A stretch of 32,991 bases of DNA. Source: Deltaproteobacteria bacterium (GTDB taxonomy: Bacteria; Desulfobacterota; Syntrophobacteria; BM002). This document shows, piece after piece, positions 1 to 7,134 of this stretch (its first letter is position 1; every line of letters begins with the position of its first letter). Below the pieces are notes generated by a model, which searched no databases, was not told where the DNA came from, and saw nothing but the letters and a program-made list of their open reading frames with translations. The stretch spans positions 1 to 32,991 of the forward strand of contig JAFDGZ010000033.1 of assembly GCA_019309045.1 (NCBI GenBank). The letters run 5' to 3'. The position numbers and the translations under genes are program-made.

Positions 1-97
1 AAAGTTGCGCTGCTCCATGAACTGAAATCATGCCTCCCGTGTTTCAATCTGGGGCACTCCAACCATAGCAGAAACAGGCTATAGATTATAGCAGCCA

Positions 98-127
98 GTA
101 GGTTGGGAGGCTAGTAGGCTGGGAGGC
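98..127 (+). repeat. Tandem 15-base repeat, two units
   Basis: AGTAGGTTGGGAGGC (from 98) is followed immediately by AGTAGGCTGGGAGGC (from 113), with one base different. No function is evident. Confidence 0.7.
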
Positions 128-310
128 GGCGGGGTGTTGCGCTGAGGAGTTTTGCCTTTCATTTTTCAGTCTTAGCCCTTGACTCTTTTAACTTTTTGAA
201 CCTTTGAACTCCTTGAACTGCTAATCCAACAAACCTTCGTAACCTCAATGCCCCCTGCTTGGTGCCATCCACTGACAACCAGTAACTGATAAGCGTGTGT
301 CAGCACACTG

Positions 311-350
311 GCCAACGCAGTCTGAAGCCTGCGCCTACCGACCCGTTGCC
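311..350 (+). repeat. 40-base palindromic unit (copy 1 of 7)
   Basis: A 40-base unit begins GCCAAC and ends GTTGCC, so the ends can pair. Inside it, GCAG-T-CT and AG-C-CTGC form an inner hairpin. The same 40-base length recurs at 754, 3938, 4853, 7135, 21935 (inverted) and 31440. It resembles a REP-type element. Confidence 0.85.
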
Positions 351-631
351 CTGGACATCTACCGATAATCGACAACTGAGAACCCAACAAACGCAACAAA
401 CCCAAATAACCCAAATGCTCCATACCCAACGCCTTGCGCCCTGCGCCTTTTTTATCCACAGATTATGAGGACACGGTCAGGGCTAGGGTCACGATGCCCG
501 TTTCGTCCAGGGGCTACGTTATACGGTTTTTCCCTTCGTTGCCGTGAACCGTTTACCGATACTGGCTTCGTAACCGTAGCCGCAAGGCAAGTGTGTTGAA
601 CTGACAACCCTGCGCCCAATGCCCTGCGCCC
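313..631 (+). repeat. Long direct repeat, copy 1
   Basis: This block is almost identical to 756-1071, differing at roughly a dozen positions with a net 3-base length difference. It contains the 40-base palindrome, CCCAACAAA-type short repeats, TTATCCACA and the 99-base nested palindrome. It looks like a tandem duplication of the compound repeat unit. Confidence 0.85.
481..581 (+). repeat. ~99-base nested palindrome (copy 1)
   Basis: The left 25 bases (starting GGCTAGGGTCACG) and the right 25 bases (ending CGTAACCGTAGCC) are complementary at 20 of 25 positions by my count. An inner ACGGTT/AACCGT pair makes it a nested hairpin. The word TTATCCACA lies just before it at 450-458. Confidence 0.8.
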
Positions 632-667
632 CTTGAACCGATAACTGCTAACTGGGGCCTCAAATGG

Positions 668-697
668 TAGCCGCATCCTTCAGGTTGCGCCTGCGGT
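668..697 (+). repeat. 30-base palindromic unit (copy 1 of 3)
   Basis: Starts TAGCCGC, has a central stem with CCT-TC-AGG, and ends with TGCGGT. A second REP-like family, distinct from the 40-base unit. Here the outer stem has one changed end base. Confidence 0.75.
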
Positions 698-753
698 CAA
701 CAATACCATTACATCATGCCGCCAATTATACCCCACGAATCGACACGAAGACC

Positions 754-793
754 GGCAACGCAGTCTGAAGCCTGCGCCTACCGACCCGTTGCC
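754..793 (+). repeat. 40-base palindromic unit (copy 2 of 7)
   Basis: Begins GGCAACGCAG and ends CCCGTTGCC. It is identical to copy 1 apart from the second base. Confidence 0.85.
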
Positions 794-1071
794 TGGACAT
801 CTACCGATAACCGACAACTGAAAACCCAACAAACGCAACAAACCCAAATAACCCAAATGCTCCATACCCAACGCCTTGCGCCCTGCGCCTTTTTTATCCA
901 CAGATTATGAGGACACGGTCAGGGCTACGGTCACGATGCCCGTTTCGTCAAAGGGCCACGTGATACGGTTTTTCGACGTAGCCGTGAACCGTTTACCGAT
1001 ACTGGCTTCGTAACCGTAGCCGCAAGCCAAGTGTGTTGAACTGACAACCCTGCGCCCAATGCCCTGCGCCC
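756..1071 (+). repeat. Long direct repeat, copy 2
   Basis: Head-to-tail partner of 313-631 with the same internal order of modules. Differences such as GGGGCTACG versus AGGGCCACG show that the copies have begun to diverge. Confidence 0.85.
923..1021 (+). repeat. ~99-base nested palindrome (copy 2)
   Basis: Left arm starts GGCTACGGTCACGATGCCCG; right arm ends CTTCGTAACCGTAGCC. An inner ACGGTT/AACCGT pair is present. A TTATCCACA word precedes it at 893-901. Confidence 0.8.
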
Positions 1072-1156
1072 TGAGCCCTTCTTCATTCCCGTTCCCCCGC
1101 ATATTCTGTATACTCTTGCCCATTCACCAATGAAATCACAGGCGAGGAGAAATTAC

Positions 1157-3817
1157 ATGACAGAGAGACGCTTCAAGTATCAGCGGGAAGATTTTGGTGA
1201 GCTGCCCGTGAGACTGCATCATCTGACCATCAAGCTGGATTTCCGGGAAGACTATGTGGAGGCCAGCAATTGCCTGGATATGACGGCGAGGATCGATCTG
1301 GAGGAGATTGCCCTGGATGCCAATAGTCTGGAGATTATAAAGGTAGAGTCAGTGCAGACGAGCGACGACCAGCATGGCACACCACTCGAGTACACCTACC
1401 GCCAGGAAGAAAACAAGCTGCTGATCAGGCTGCTGCGCCGCTGCAGCCAGGGAGAGCGCTTCCTGATTCGCACCCTGAGCAGATGCTTTCCCTCTGATCA
1501 CATCCTGGAAGGCATCTACAGGGACACCACGCCGCCCGGAGCGCCGCAGCAGTTCATGTCCCAGTGTCAGCAATGGGGCTTCCAGCGCATCATGCCGATC
1601 TTCGATGACTGCCGGGCCAAGTGTACCATGAGCACCACGCTGGAGGCAGACGCTCGCTATACGCACCTGATCAGCAACGGCAATGTGAACAGGCAAACTA
1701 ACCCTGAGGGTCGGCCAGTGCTCAAGCCGGAGGATCCTCGTCGGCAGGTGATCACCTATGAAAACCCGGTGCCCATGGCGCCCTACCTGTTTATCGCGGC
1801 TGCGGGAACCTGGGACGAACTGGCGGCTGAAGTGGTCTACCCATCAGGACGTTCAGTGCGGCTGGAATACCTGGTGCCGCCTGGTAGAACCGCGGATGCC
1901 CGCATTCCCCTGGAGATTCTCCAGGAGGCGGTCCTGTGGGTGGAGAGAACCCAGGACTACGAGTACACCGGCGATACCTACCGCACCATCTGCATGAACA
2001 AATCCAATTTCGGCGGCATGGAAAATGTGGGCAACACCACCATTGTGACGGATGCGGCCCTCATCGACGAGCACACCCTGGACGTCTCCCTGCTCTATGC
2101 GCACGGGGTCATCGTGCACGAGTTCGAACACAACCAGTGCGGCAGTGAGACCACCATGGAAACGCCCTTCGATGTGTGGCTCAACGAGGCCTACACCGTG
2201 GACGTGGAGCGCCAGTTCATGGCTGATCTCTTTGAGCCCACCTTTATCCGTCTGCGCCAGGTGGACAGCATCAGGGATCCTCTGCTGGGCCCCCTGGCCA
2301 TAGAAGACGGCGGCCAGGTGGGCCGCATTGTCAGAGAGGGCTTCAATGACCCGGACGAATTGATTGACGGAGTGACCTATGTGAAGGCAGCGGAGGTGAT
2401 CCGCATGCTGCGGCTGGTGGTGGGTGAAGAGCATTTCCTGCGGGGCAAGACGCTCTACTTCAGCCGCTACCGGCACGGCAATGCCAATACCGATCAATTT
2501 TTTGCCTGTTTTGAAGAAGTCTGCGGCATGTCCCTGGCGCAATTCAAGAGGCAGTGGCTCTACACCATAGGGTATCCAAGGGTTACGGCTGCGGTCTCTT
2601 ATGAACCGGAGAAAAAGCGAGTCGAGATTTGTCTGGAACAACAGGCGTCCGAGAGCCAGGAGCCATTTCACCTGCCCATCGAGCTTGCCCTGGTGAATGA
2701 AAAAGGCCAGGACATTGCCCGCACGAGCAAGGTGTTTCAGCTGAGAGAAAGAAAGGCGCAGCTCGTCTATGAAGATGTTGACGACAGGGTGGCCTTTGTC
2801 TCTCTGAACCGCAGCTTTTCATTCTACGGCACCTGCAGCATGGCCAATGTGACGAGGGAACAGCTGGTGAGCCAGGTGCGGCTGGATCCCAATGACTTCA
2901 ACCGGGTGGAGGCCATGCGGCAGCTCACAGATCAGCAGCGGCTGCGGCTGCTTCTGGAGCCGCAGGCAGAGATCGACTCAGTCTGGCTGGAGCTCTATGG
3001 GGAAATTCTCCAGAGTGCTGAGCTGCCGCCTGCACTCAAGGCCTATTTCTTGAGAATCGACGAGCAGCCCCTGGATCGGCGCTACATCACCTGGTATCAG
3101 GAGCTGGTGCGGGCCCGGGATCGGCTGCTGGCCGAGGTGAACAGCGTTTACAGGAAGGAATTGCTGGACTGCTTTCAGGCTCTGGACACCTACAGGGCGT
3201 TGCAGTCCCCGAAAGACGGCATAGAAGAACGGCTCTTGAAAGCGGTGCTCCTGGAGCTCATTACCTGTGACGACAGTCCTGACAGCCACAGGCTGATCCT
3301 GGCCCATTTTCGGGCGGCAACCACTGCCAACGACAGGGTGAGCGCCCTGACCATGTTGAACCGCAGTTCTGCTCCTGAAAGGCTGGCCGTGCTCGAAGAG
3401 GTGTACCAGCACTGGCACGGTCACCTGAGCGGCTATGCCAACTACCTGCGGGTGGTTGCCAGCGGCACCTGCGACGACGTCTTCGATATGATCGACAGGG
3501 AAAAGAAGCGGCCCACCTTCGACATCAAGCAACCCACCTGGTGCAGGGCTCTTTTCCTGCCAATGGCGACAAACACCAGGATGCTGTGGACGGAGCGCGG
3601 CATTCACTGGCTGGCTGACAGGGTAATCGAACTGGCCCCCATCAATGCCACCACCGCCAGCCGGCTGCTCAACGCCTTCCAGCACGTGGGCAAGCTGCGC
3701 TCACCATTGAAGGAGATGGTGCTGGTGGCCCTGGCAAAGATCAGCGCAGAGGTACCCGAGAGCGTCTCTCCAACCATCCAGGCCCAGGCCCGAGGTTATC
3801 TGCAGGCGGGGAGGTAG
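1157..3817 (+). CDS. M1 family zinc aminopeptidase (aminopeptidase N-like)
   Basis: Predicted cytosolic aminopeptidase that removes N-terminal residues from peptides. The family signatures are clear with the start used here. GGMEN at residues 286-290 is the exopeptidase (GAMEN-type) motif. HEFEH at 321-325, followed after 18 residues by the Glu of WLNEAYT (residue 344), is the HExxH-x18-E zinc site. No signal peptide is seen. Length is 886 residues, normal for the family; the last ~450 residues are helix-rich and fit the usual C-terminal part. I chose ATG 1157 over the in-frame ATG at 1130 because GGCGAGGAG lies just upstream of it. The gene stands alone between repeat blocks. The peptidase class is secure; the substrate is unknown. 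Confidence 0.92.
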   Translation: MTERRFKYQREDFGELPVRLHHLTIKLDFREDYVEASNCLDMTARIDLEEIALDANSLEIIKVESVQTSDDQHGTPLEYTYRQEENKLLIRLLRRCSQGERFLIRTLSRCFPSDHILEGIYRDTTPPGAPQQFMSQCQQWGFQRIMPIFDDCRAKCTMSTTLEADARYTHLISNGNVNRQTNPEGRPVLKPEDPRRQVITYENPVPMAPYLFIAAAGTWDELAAEVVYPSGRSVRLEYLVPPGRTADARIPLEILQEAVLWVERTQDYEYTGDTYRTICMNKSNFGGMENVGNTTIVTDAALIDEHTLDVSLLYAHGVIVHEFEHNQCGSETTMETPFDVWLNEAYTVDVERQFMADLFEPTFIRLRQVDSIRDPLLGPLAIEDGGQVGRIVREGFNDPDELIDGVTYVKAAEVIRMLRLVVGEEHFLRGKTLYFSRYRHGNANTDQFFACFEEVCGMSLAQFKRQWLYTIGYPRVTAAVSYEPEKKRVEICLEQQASESQEPFHLPIELALVNEKGQDIARTSKVFQLRERKAQLVYEDVDDRVAFVSLNRSFSFYGTCSMANVTREQLVSQVRLDPNDFNRVEAMRQLTDQQRLRLLLEPQAEIDSVWLELYGEILQSAELPPALKAYFLRIDEQPLDRRYITWYQELVRARDRLLAEVNSVYRKELLDCFQALDTYRALQSPKDGIEERLLKAVLLELITCDDSPDSHRLILAHFRAATTANDRVSALTMLNRSSAPERLAVLEEVYQHWHGHLSGYANYLRVVASGTCDDVFDMIDREKKRPTFDIKQPTWCRALFLPMATNTRMLWTERGIHWLADRVIELAPINATTASRLLNAFQHVGKLRSPLKEMVLVALAKISAEVPESVSPTIQAQARGYLQAGR

Positions 3818-4036
3818 GAACAGTTATCAGTTATCGGTTATTGGTTGTCAGGGCACAATTTTAAATTTTCGAATTTTTAATGTGAACTGATAAGCGTGCG
3901 CCCGACGCCTTGCGCCCTGAGCCGTGCGTAGCACACCGGCACCGCAGTCTGAAGCCTGCGCCTTTCAACGCATTGCCCAGACACCTCCCAATAACTGATA
4001 ACTGATAGCCGGTAACCGAACGGCCCTGCCTAATCT
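3818..4036. other. Repeat remnant between peptidase and first toxin gene
   Basis: Contains GTTATCAGTTATCGG-type octamer strings at 3826-3855, an AT-rich stretch, GCGCCC words, one diverged 40-base palindrome, and another ATAACTGATAACTGATAG string near 3990-4010. No gene is seen. Confidence 0.6.
3938..3977 (+). repeat. 40-base palindromic unit (copy 3 of 7, diverged)
   Basis: Begins GGCACCGCAGTCTG and ends CGCATTGCC. The core is conserved and the outer stem has decayed. It lies in a short repeat remnant between the M1 peptidase and the first toxin-antitoxin pair. Confidence 0.75.
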
Positions 4037-4459
4037 TCAGAGTTTAAACGGGTTTTGGATCTGGATGCCCTCTATGATCTGGCCGTGATTCAGATCTTCT
4101 GTCAGAATTGTGGCGGCATTTCTAGAAAAGGCAGCTGAAATGATGAGTGCGTCCCAGAATGATATCCTGTGCGCCTCTTCAATCTCACAGGCGTGAAAAA
4201 TAATGTGGGCATCGTTTACTGCCACTTCCCAGCTAAGGTAATTCCGCATAATCATCCTGACCGTGGCTCTGTCCAGGGGCACTGGTATTTTTCTGGTAAT
4301 CGCCACATAGAACTCCTGCAGTACCTGCGTGCTTATGACACCGAGTCTGCTTTCCCACAAGTCAGAAACGATTTTTACAGCTGCCTCGCGCTTGCTGCCG
4401 GCGTCTATGTCGTGGGCGTAAACCAGAATATTTGTGTCCACAAAGGTCTTATCTTTCAT
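4037..4459 (-). CDS. PIN-domain toxin (VapC-type ribonuclease)
   Basis: Predicted RNA-cleaving toxin of a type II toxin-antitoxin pair. The acidic PIN residues are visible in order: Asp in TFVDTNILVYAHD near the start, Glu in LQEFYVA, Asp in SFWDALIISAA and Asp in ILTEDLNHG near the end. It is about 140 residues, typical for VapC. I place the start at ATG 4459, which overlaps the last 11 bases of the upstream antitoxin gene and so suggests coupled translation. A longer frame reaching 4489 would run far into the antitoxin. The family is clear; the RNA target is not. Confidence 0.88.
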   Translation of the reverse strand: MKDKTFVDTNILVYAHDIDAGSKREAAVKIVSDLWESRLGVISTQVLQEFYVAITRKIPVPLDRATVRMIMRNYLSWEVAVNDAHIIFHACEIEEAHRISFWDALIISAAFSRNAATILTEDLNHGQIIEGIQIQNPFKL

Positions 4460-4682
4460 AAAGATCCTCTCGCTTCCAGGTGATAGCACCTCCCAGATGA
4501 AATCCCTTTTTTAGATTTTGCAGAGCGTTTCTTCTGGCAGCTTCATATTGCTCTTCTTTTTCCAGCTCTCGTCTGAGCATTTCACCTAGCATCTTGCTCA
4601 CACTGGTATCCTTCTGAGCGGCGAGGACCTTTCCCTTTCTGATAATCTCTTTTTCCAGACTAAGAGTGATGTTTTGTTTCAT
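4449..4682 (-). CDS. Ribbon-helix-helix antitoxin
   Basis: A 77-residue protein encoded just before the PIN toxin and overlapping it. The N-terminal 40 residues (NITLSLEKEIIRKGK...SVSKMLGEML) fit a ribbon-helix-helix DNA-binding fold: a short beta strand with alternating polar residues, then two helices. The C-terminal half is charged and probably wraps the toxin. CTGGAGG is a good ribosome site before ATG 4682, and a 21-base inverted repeat lies 19 bases upstream, as expected for a self-repressing antitoxin. No close named family is claimed. Confidence 0.8.
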   Translation of the reverse strand: MKQNITLSLEKEIIRKGKVLAAQKDTSVSKMLGEMLRRELEKEEQYEAARRNALQNLKKGFHLGGAITWKREDLYER

Positions 4683-4700
4683 GGCAGCCTCCAGAAAAAT

Positions 4701-4721
4701 TTACACGTAATATACGTGTAA
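4701..4721 (-). promoter_or_regulatory. Operator-like inverted repeat before the antitoxin
   Basis: TTACACGTA and TACGTGTAA are perfect 9-base arms separated by ATA. The position directly upstream of a ribbon-helix-helix antitoxin suggests its own binding site. The TATATT inside the repeat could serve as a -10 box on the minus strand. Confidence 0.65.
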
Positions 4722-4770
4722 CACATTTTCTGCGTGTTGTAAAGCACACCCCTTCTCGCCGCATGATCGA

Positions 4771-4800
4771 TAGCCGCAACCTTCAGGTTGCGTATGCGGC
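4771..4800 (+). repeat. 30-base palindromic unit (copy 2 of 3)
   Basis: TAGCCGC, then CGCAACCT-TC-AGGTTGCG (a perfect 8-base-pair stem), ending TGCGGC. GCCGC and GCGGC can pair as an outer stem. Confidence 0.8.
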
Positions 4801-4852
4801 CATTATCAAAATGGTGCCATGGCGCAATTGCCGTTAATCGACAGCAGTACAG

Positions 4853-4892
4853 GGCAACGCAATCTAAAGCCTGCGCCTACCGACCCGTTGCC
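4853..4892 (+). repeat. 40-base palindromic unit (copy 4 of 7)
   Basis: Begins GGCAACGCAATCTAAAGC and ends CCCGTTGCC. It lies between two toxin-antitoxin loci, 82 bases after a 30-base palindrome start and 160 bases before a truncated 99-base module. Confidence 0.85.
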
Positions 4893-5012
4893 TGGACATT
4901 TACCGATAACCGACAACTGAAAACCCAACAAACCCAAGCAACCCAAGTGCTCCATGCCCAACGCCCAATGCCCTGCGCCCTTCTTACCCACAGATTATGA
5001 GGACAGGGTCAG

Positions 5013-5090
5013 GGCTAGGGTCACGATGCCCGTTTCGTCCAGGGGCCACGTTATACGGTTTTTCCACGTAGCCGTGAACCGTGTGCCTGG
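5013..5090 (+). repeat. ~99-base nested palindrome (copy 3, truncated)
   Basis: The left arm and the middle match the other copies up to GTGAACCGT, after which the sequence changes to unrelated DNA and the right arm is missing. The break lies just before the 3' end of the VapC gene at 5117. Confidence 0.75.
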
Positions 5091-5116
5091 AGAGGGGCCG
5101 GCGGGCATATGAGTGC

Positions 5117-5530
5117 TCAGGAGATCAAGGTGAAGCCGGCTGTCAGGAAATGGCTGTCAAAGGCAAAGGCAGTTGCAATGTTGTTTTGCTTCATGAATGC
5201 GAAACTTACTGCGTCGGTAAAGCTGAAATCCTGGTCATTGAAGCGCCGTAAGATGGCCTCTGCCTCCGCTTCCAGAACGCTGTCAGAATACATCCTGGTT
5301 AGTTTTGGGCTTGCTGCAATTTTTTCCAGGAAGGTAATGGCTGCCTCATGGCCGAGTTCTCTGCGGATCAAAATATAGGTCTCGGCAACAACGAGATTTG
5401 TTGTTACCAGCCGTCCATATTCCTGCAGTGCCCGGGGAAACAGTTTGCCAGCCTGTTCATGATACTGATCGAAGCTGTCTGCCAGGGCATACCAGGCGCT
5501 GGTATCTATAAAGAGATCCTTGTTGGCCAC
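5117..5530 (-). CDS. PIN-domain toxin (VapC-type ribonuclease)
   Basis: Second VapC-like toxin, 137 residues. The conserved acids sit in LFIDTSAWYALAD, VVAETYILIRR, FSFTDAVSFAF and FAFDSHFLTAGF, the expected order for a PIN nuclease. The start is GTG 5530, with AGGA about nine bases upstream, nine bases beyond the antitoxin stop. It resembles the toxin at 22575 more than the one at 4037 (both carry DTSAxYAL and xFAFDxHF). The target is unknown. Confidence 0.88.
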   Translation of the reverse strand: MANKDLFIDTSAWYALADSFDQYHEQAGKLFPRALQEYGRLVTTNLVVAETYILIRRELGHEAAITFLEKIAASPKLTRMYSDSVLEAEAEAILRRFNDQDFSFTDAVSFAFMKQNNIATAFAFDSHFLTAGFTLIS

Positions 5531-5539
5531 GGCGAGATC

Positions 5540-5785
5540 CTACTTCCTGGATGAGGTCAGGTACTGATCGTGCCTTGCAGCAACATCGCCTTTATTAGAA
5601 GACCCGAGCCCGACAATATCCAGCAGGGGATCCTGGTCAGCGGGCAGGCTGGCAAGGAACCTGTCTATGCATGAGCGGATTATGCCTGCTTTGGATTTGC
5701 CGCTGCTCCTGGCGAGCATGGTCAGCACCCTGTCCTGGTTGGGATCGAGATATATCTGAACTGGTCTCTTTTTCAGCTTTCTCAT
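5540..5785 (-). CDS. CopG/VapB-type ribbon-helix-helix antitoxin
   Basis: Eighty-one residues from ATG 5785, chosen because GGGGAG lies upstream; a longer frame to 5854 adds an unlikely Cys-rich leader. The N-terminus (RPVQIYLDPNQDRVLTMLARSSGKSK...) fits a ribbon-helix-helix fold. The C-terminal DVAARHDQYL is the same toxin-binding tail style as DVSERHDDYL in the antitoxin at 22322, supporting a shared VapBC subfamily. It lies nine bases upstream of its toxin. Confidence 0.82.
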   Translation of the reverse strand: MRKLKKRPVQIYLDPNQDRVLTMLARSSGKSKAGIIRSCIDRFLASLPADQDPLLDIVGLGSSNKGDVAARHDQYLTSSRK

Positions 5786-6225
5786 AGCTCTGTGCTCCCC
5801 ACAATCATCTCCAGTAACGAATCTCATGCTGCATACGCAGGGAATGTACTTCATTAAAAGTAATGGATAAAAAGATAATTGTCAATAAATATATGTCATA
5901 TTAGTTAATGGGAGAGTAATAGGGACAAAAAGGTTATGTCCGCAGATTACACAGGTTAACACAGATTCGGGAGTCGCCGGGATGATAGAGGGAGTTGCCG
6001 GCAAGGGCCGCAGGGCGGCCTGGCACGATGTGAGCATCGTGCATATGTGAAGTGTTCGAGTACCACAATGAGCAAGCTCCTTGTGCCCCTCAAACCCTCC
6101 CCACATTGCTTGCCAGCAATCCCTGATATTGCCTGTTTGTCATGTGATTGGGGAGCCACCGAGGCGAGCTCCAGACCTTGACGAACTTCAGATTGACGCG
6201 AGCGTTCGTGAAAATTATCGTAGCT
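5786..6225. other. Non-coding stretch with clustered palindromes
   Basis: No gene is supported. Three palindromes lie side by side: TTGCCGGCAA (5995-6004), GGCCGC-AGG-GCGGCC (6006-6020) and GCACGATG-TGAG-CATCGTGC (6023-6042). Upstream at 5939-5967 is a CCGCAGATTACACAGG-like string. It may be the remains of a mobile or repeat element. Confidence 0.5.
5857..5885 (-). promoter_or_regulatory. Possible promoter for the second toxin-antitoxin pair
   Basis: On the minus strand TTGACA (5885-5880) is followed after 17 bases by TACTTT. The -35 box is perfect and the -10 box is weak (3 of 6). Confidence 0.35.
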
Positions 6226-6495
6226 CTAAGGAAAACGTCTGTAGATGTCACGGCGGTGTAGGAAACGAATCAATTCTATAGTATCTCCAGAGAGTTTGAT
6301 CCCGAGACGATAATCACCGATTCTCAGGCGGTAATAGCTTTCATATCCCTGGATTTTCTTGATGCCTTGAAGTTCATCCAACGAGTTAATTTCCTTCAAC
6401 TTGTCGATGGTTTTCAGAAGTCTTTTCCTTGTAGCCAGATCATGGTTAATGGCTCCGAGATCTTTCGCAAAGGATTTAGCGTATAGAATGTGCAC
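6226..6495 (-). CDS. RelE/ParE-family toxin
   Basis: An 89-residue basic protein with the RelE-type layout: FAKDLGAI near the start, a helical middle (LKTIDKLKE), then KKIQGYESYYRLRIGDYRLGIK and the closing strand IELIRFLHRRDIYRRFP. The RIGDYR...GI core and Arg-rich end are typical of RelE mRNA interferases. The start is GTG 6495, three bases after the antitoxin stop. Family members cut mRNA at the ribosome or inhibit gyrase; which applies here cannot be read from sequence. Confidence 0.88.
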   Translation of the reverse strand: MHILYAKSFAKDLGAINHDLATRKRLLKTIDKLKEINSLDELQGIKKIQGYESYYRLRIGDYRLGIKLSGDTIELIRFLHRRDIYRRFP

Positions 6496-6498
6496 CGA

Positions 6499-6702
6499 TT
6501 AATCCGCCAGCTTGGAAATGATGTCTTTTTCATCCACGTATTGGCCGGTATCTCCTTCTTCGATGGCCATTGCCAGCTTCATATCCAGGATGGCTTCGGC
6601 AACAGCATCTTCGAGTAGATCACTTCTTTCTGTAAGTGTGCTGATAATTGCTTCTCTTATTAATTCTTTAAGTTTTTCCTCAGACATGTTCAATGTTACC
6701 AT
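6499..6702 (-). CDS. Antitoxin of the RelE-type pair
   Basis: A 67-residue acidic protein directly upstream of the toxin. The N-terminal half is helical (SEEKLKELIREAIISTL) and the C-terminal half ends EEGDTGQYVDEKDIISKLAD, a tail seen in small antitoxins paired with RelE proteins. ATG 6702 has GAGGG upstream; ATG 6687 is an alternative start. No DNA-binding motif is obvious. Confidence 0.75.
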   Translation of the reverse strand: MVTLNMSEEKLKELIREAIISTLTERSDLLEDAVAEAILDMKLAMAIEEGDTGQYVDEKDIISKLAD

Positions 6703-6861
6703 CTGTCACGCCCTCTGAGTGGGAAAAATTGCTCTTACTGCCGCCTGTACTTTTATTGACCAATATACTAGAAAATACCATCTTTGCCCAGAAATATGAG
6801 AGAGCGACTATGTTTTTTTCATCCACAGATTACTATCCACAGATTATGAGGACAGGCTCAG

Positions 6862-6960
6862 GGCTACGGTCACGAGGCCCGTATCCTCCAGGGGCTACGT
6901 TATAAGGTTTTTCCACGTAGCCGTGAACCGTTTACCGAAACGGGCTTCGTAACCGTAGCC
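6862..6960 (+). repeat. ~99-base nested palindrome (copy 4)
   Basis: Left arm starts GGCTACGGTCACGAGGCCCG; right arm ends GGCTTCGTAACCGTAGCC, complementary at 21 of 25 positions by my count. The middle has GGCTACG/CGTAGCC as an extra 7-base-pair stem. Confidence 0.8.
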
Positions 6961-7046
6961 GCAAGCCGAGTGTGTTGAACTGACAACCCAACGCCCAATG
7001 CCCTGCGCCCCTTGAACTGATAACTGCTAACTGGGGCCATCAATGG

Positions 7047-7076
7047 TAGCCGCAACCTTCAGGTTGCGCCAGCGGC
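7047..7076 (+). repeat. 30-base palindromic unit (copy 3 of 3)
   Basis: The same CGCAACCT-TC-AGGTTGCG core as at 4771, with outer GCCGC/GCGGC, in the same relation to a downstream 40-base unit. Confidence 0.8.
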
Positions 7077-7134
7077 TGTCAGGTCCAATCACATCATGCC
7101 GCCAATTATGCCCCATGAATCGATGGGCGGACCG

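Larger units (their letters stand above)
1..1156. other. Non-coding repeat array upstream of the M1 peptidase
   Basis: No credible gene is seen here. Positions 98-127 hold two near-identical 15-base units (AGTAGGYTGGGAGGC). Positions 150-280 are low-complexity, with recurring CCTTGA/TTTGAAC words. From 311 to 1071 the stretch is built from the palindromic modules listed separately. Two copies of an approximately 320-base block (313-631 and 756-1071) lie head to tail about 440 bases apart. Short open frames here (for example 172-459 minus and 680-901 minus) encode the same peptide start because they lie in the repeat, so I do not treat them as genes. Confidence 0.75.
4683..5116. other. Repeat block between first and second toxin-antitoxin loci
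   Basis: After the operator, the stretch holds the 30-base palindrome (4771), the 40-base palindrome (4853), CCCAACAAACCC-type words, a TTACCCACA word at 4985-4993 and a truncated 99-base module (5013-5090). No gene is seen. Confidence 0.7.

Noticed and set aside
172-459. Minus-strand open frames at 172-459, 680-901 and 4806-4991 sharing an MxKKGAGxxALGMEHLG start
   Set aside because: They all lie inside the non-coding repeat and match only because the repeat is copied; there are no ribosome sites and the frames decay at different points.
450-901. DnaA-box words considered as a replication origin
   Set aside because: Only one word per repeat unit, no cluster with an AT-rich unwinding region, and no dnaA, dnaN or gyrB nearby.
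311-1071. Repeat array considered as a CRISPR
   Set aside because: Units are palindromic blocks of three kinds in a ~440-base period, not short identical repeats with unique spacers; no cas gene is present.
1853-2671. Minus-strand 272-residue frame inside the M1 peptidase gene
   Set aside because: Antisense shadow of a gene with intact zinc-site motifs.
5882-6106. Small minus-strand frames at 5882-6106 and 5956-6159
   Set aside because: They span the palindrome cluster, overlap each other in different frames and resemble no protein family.
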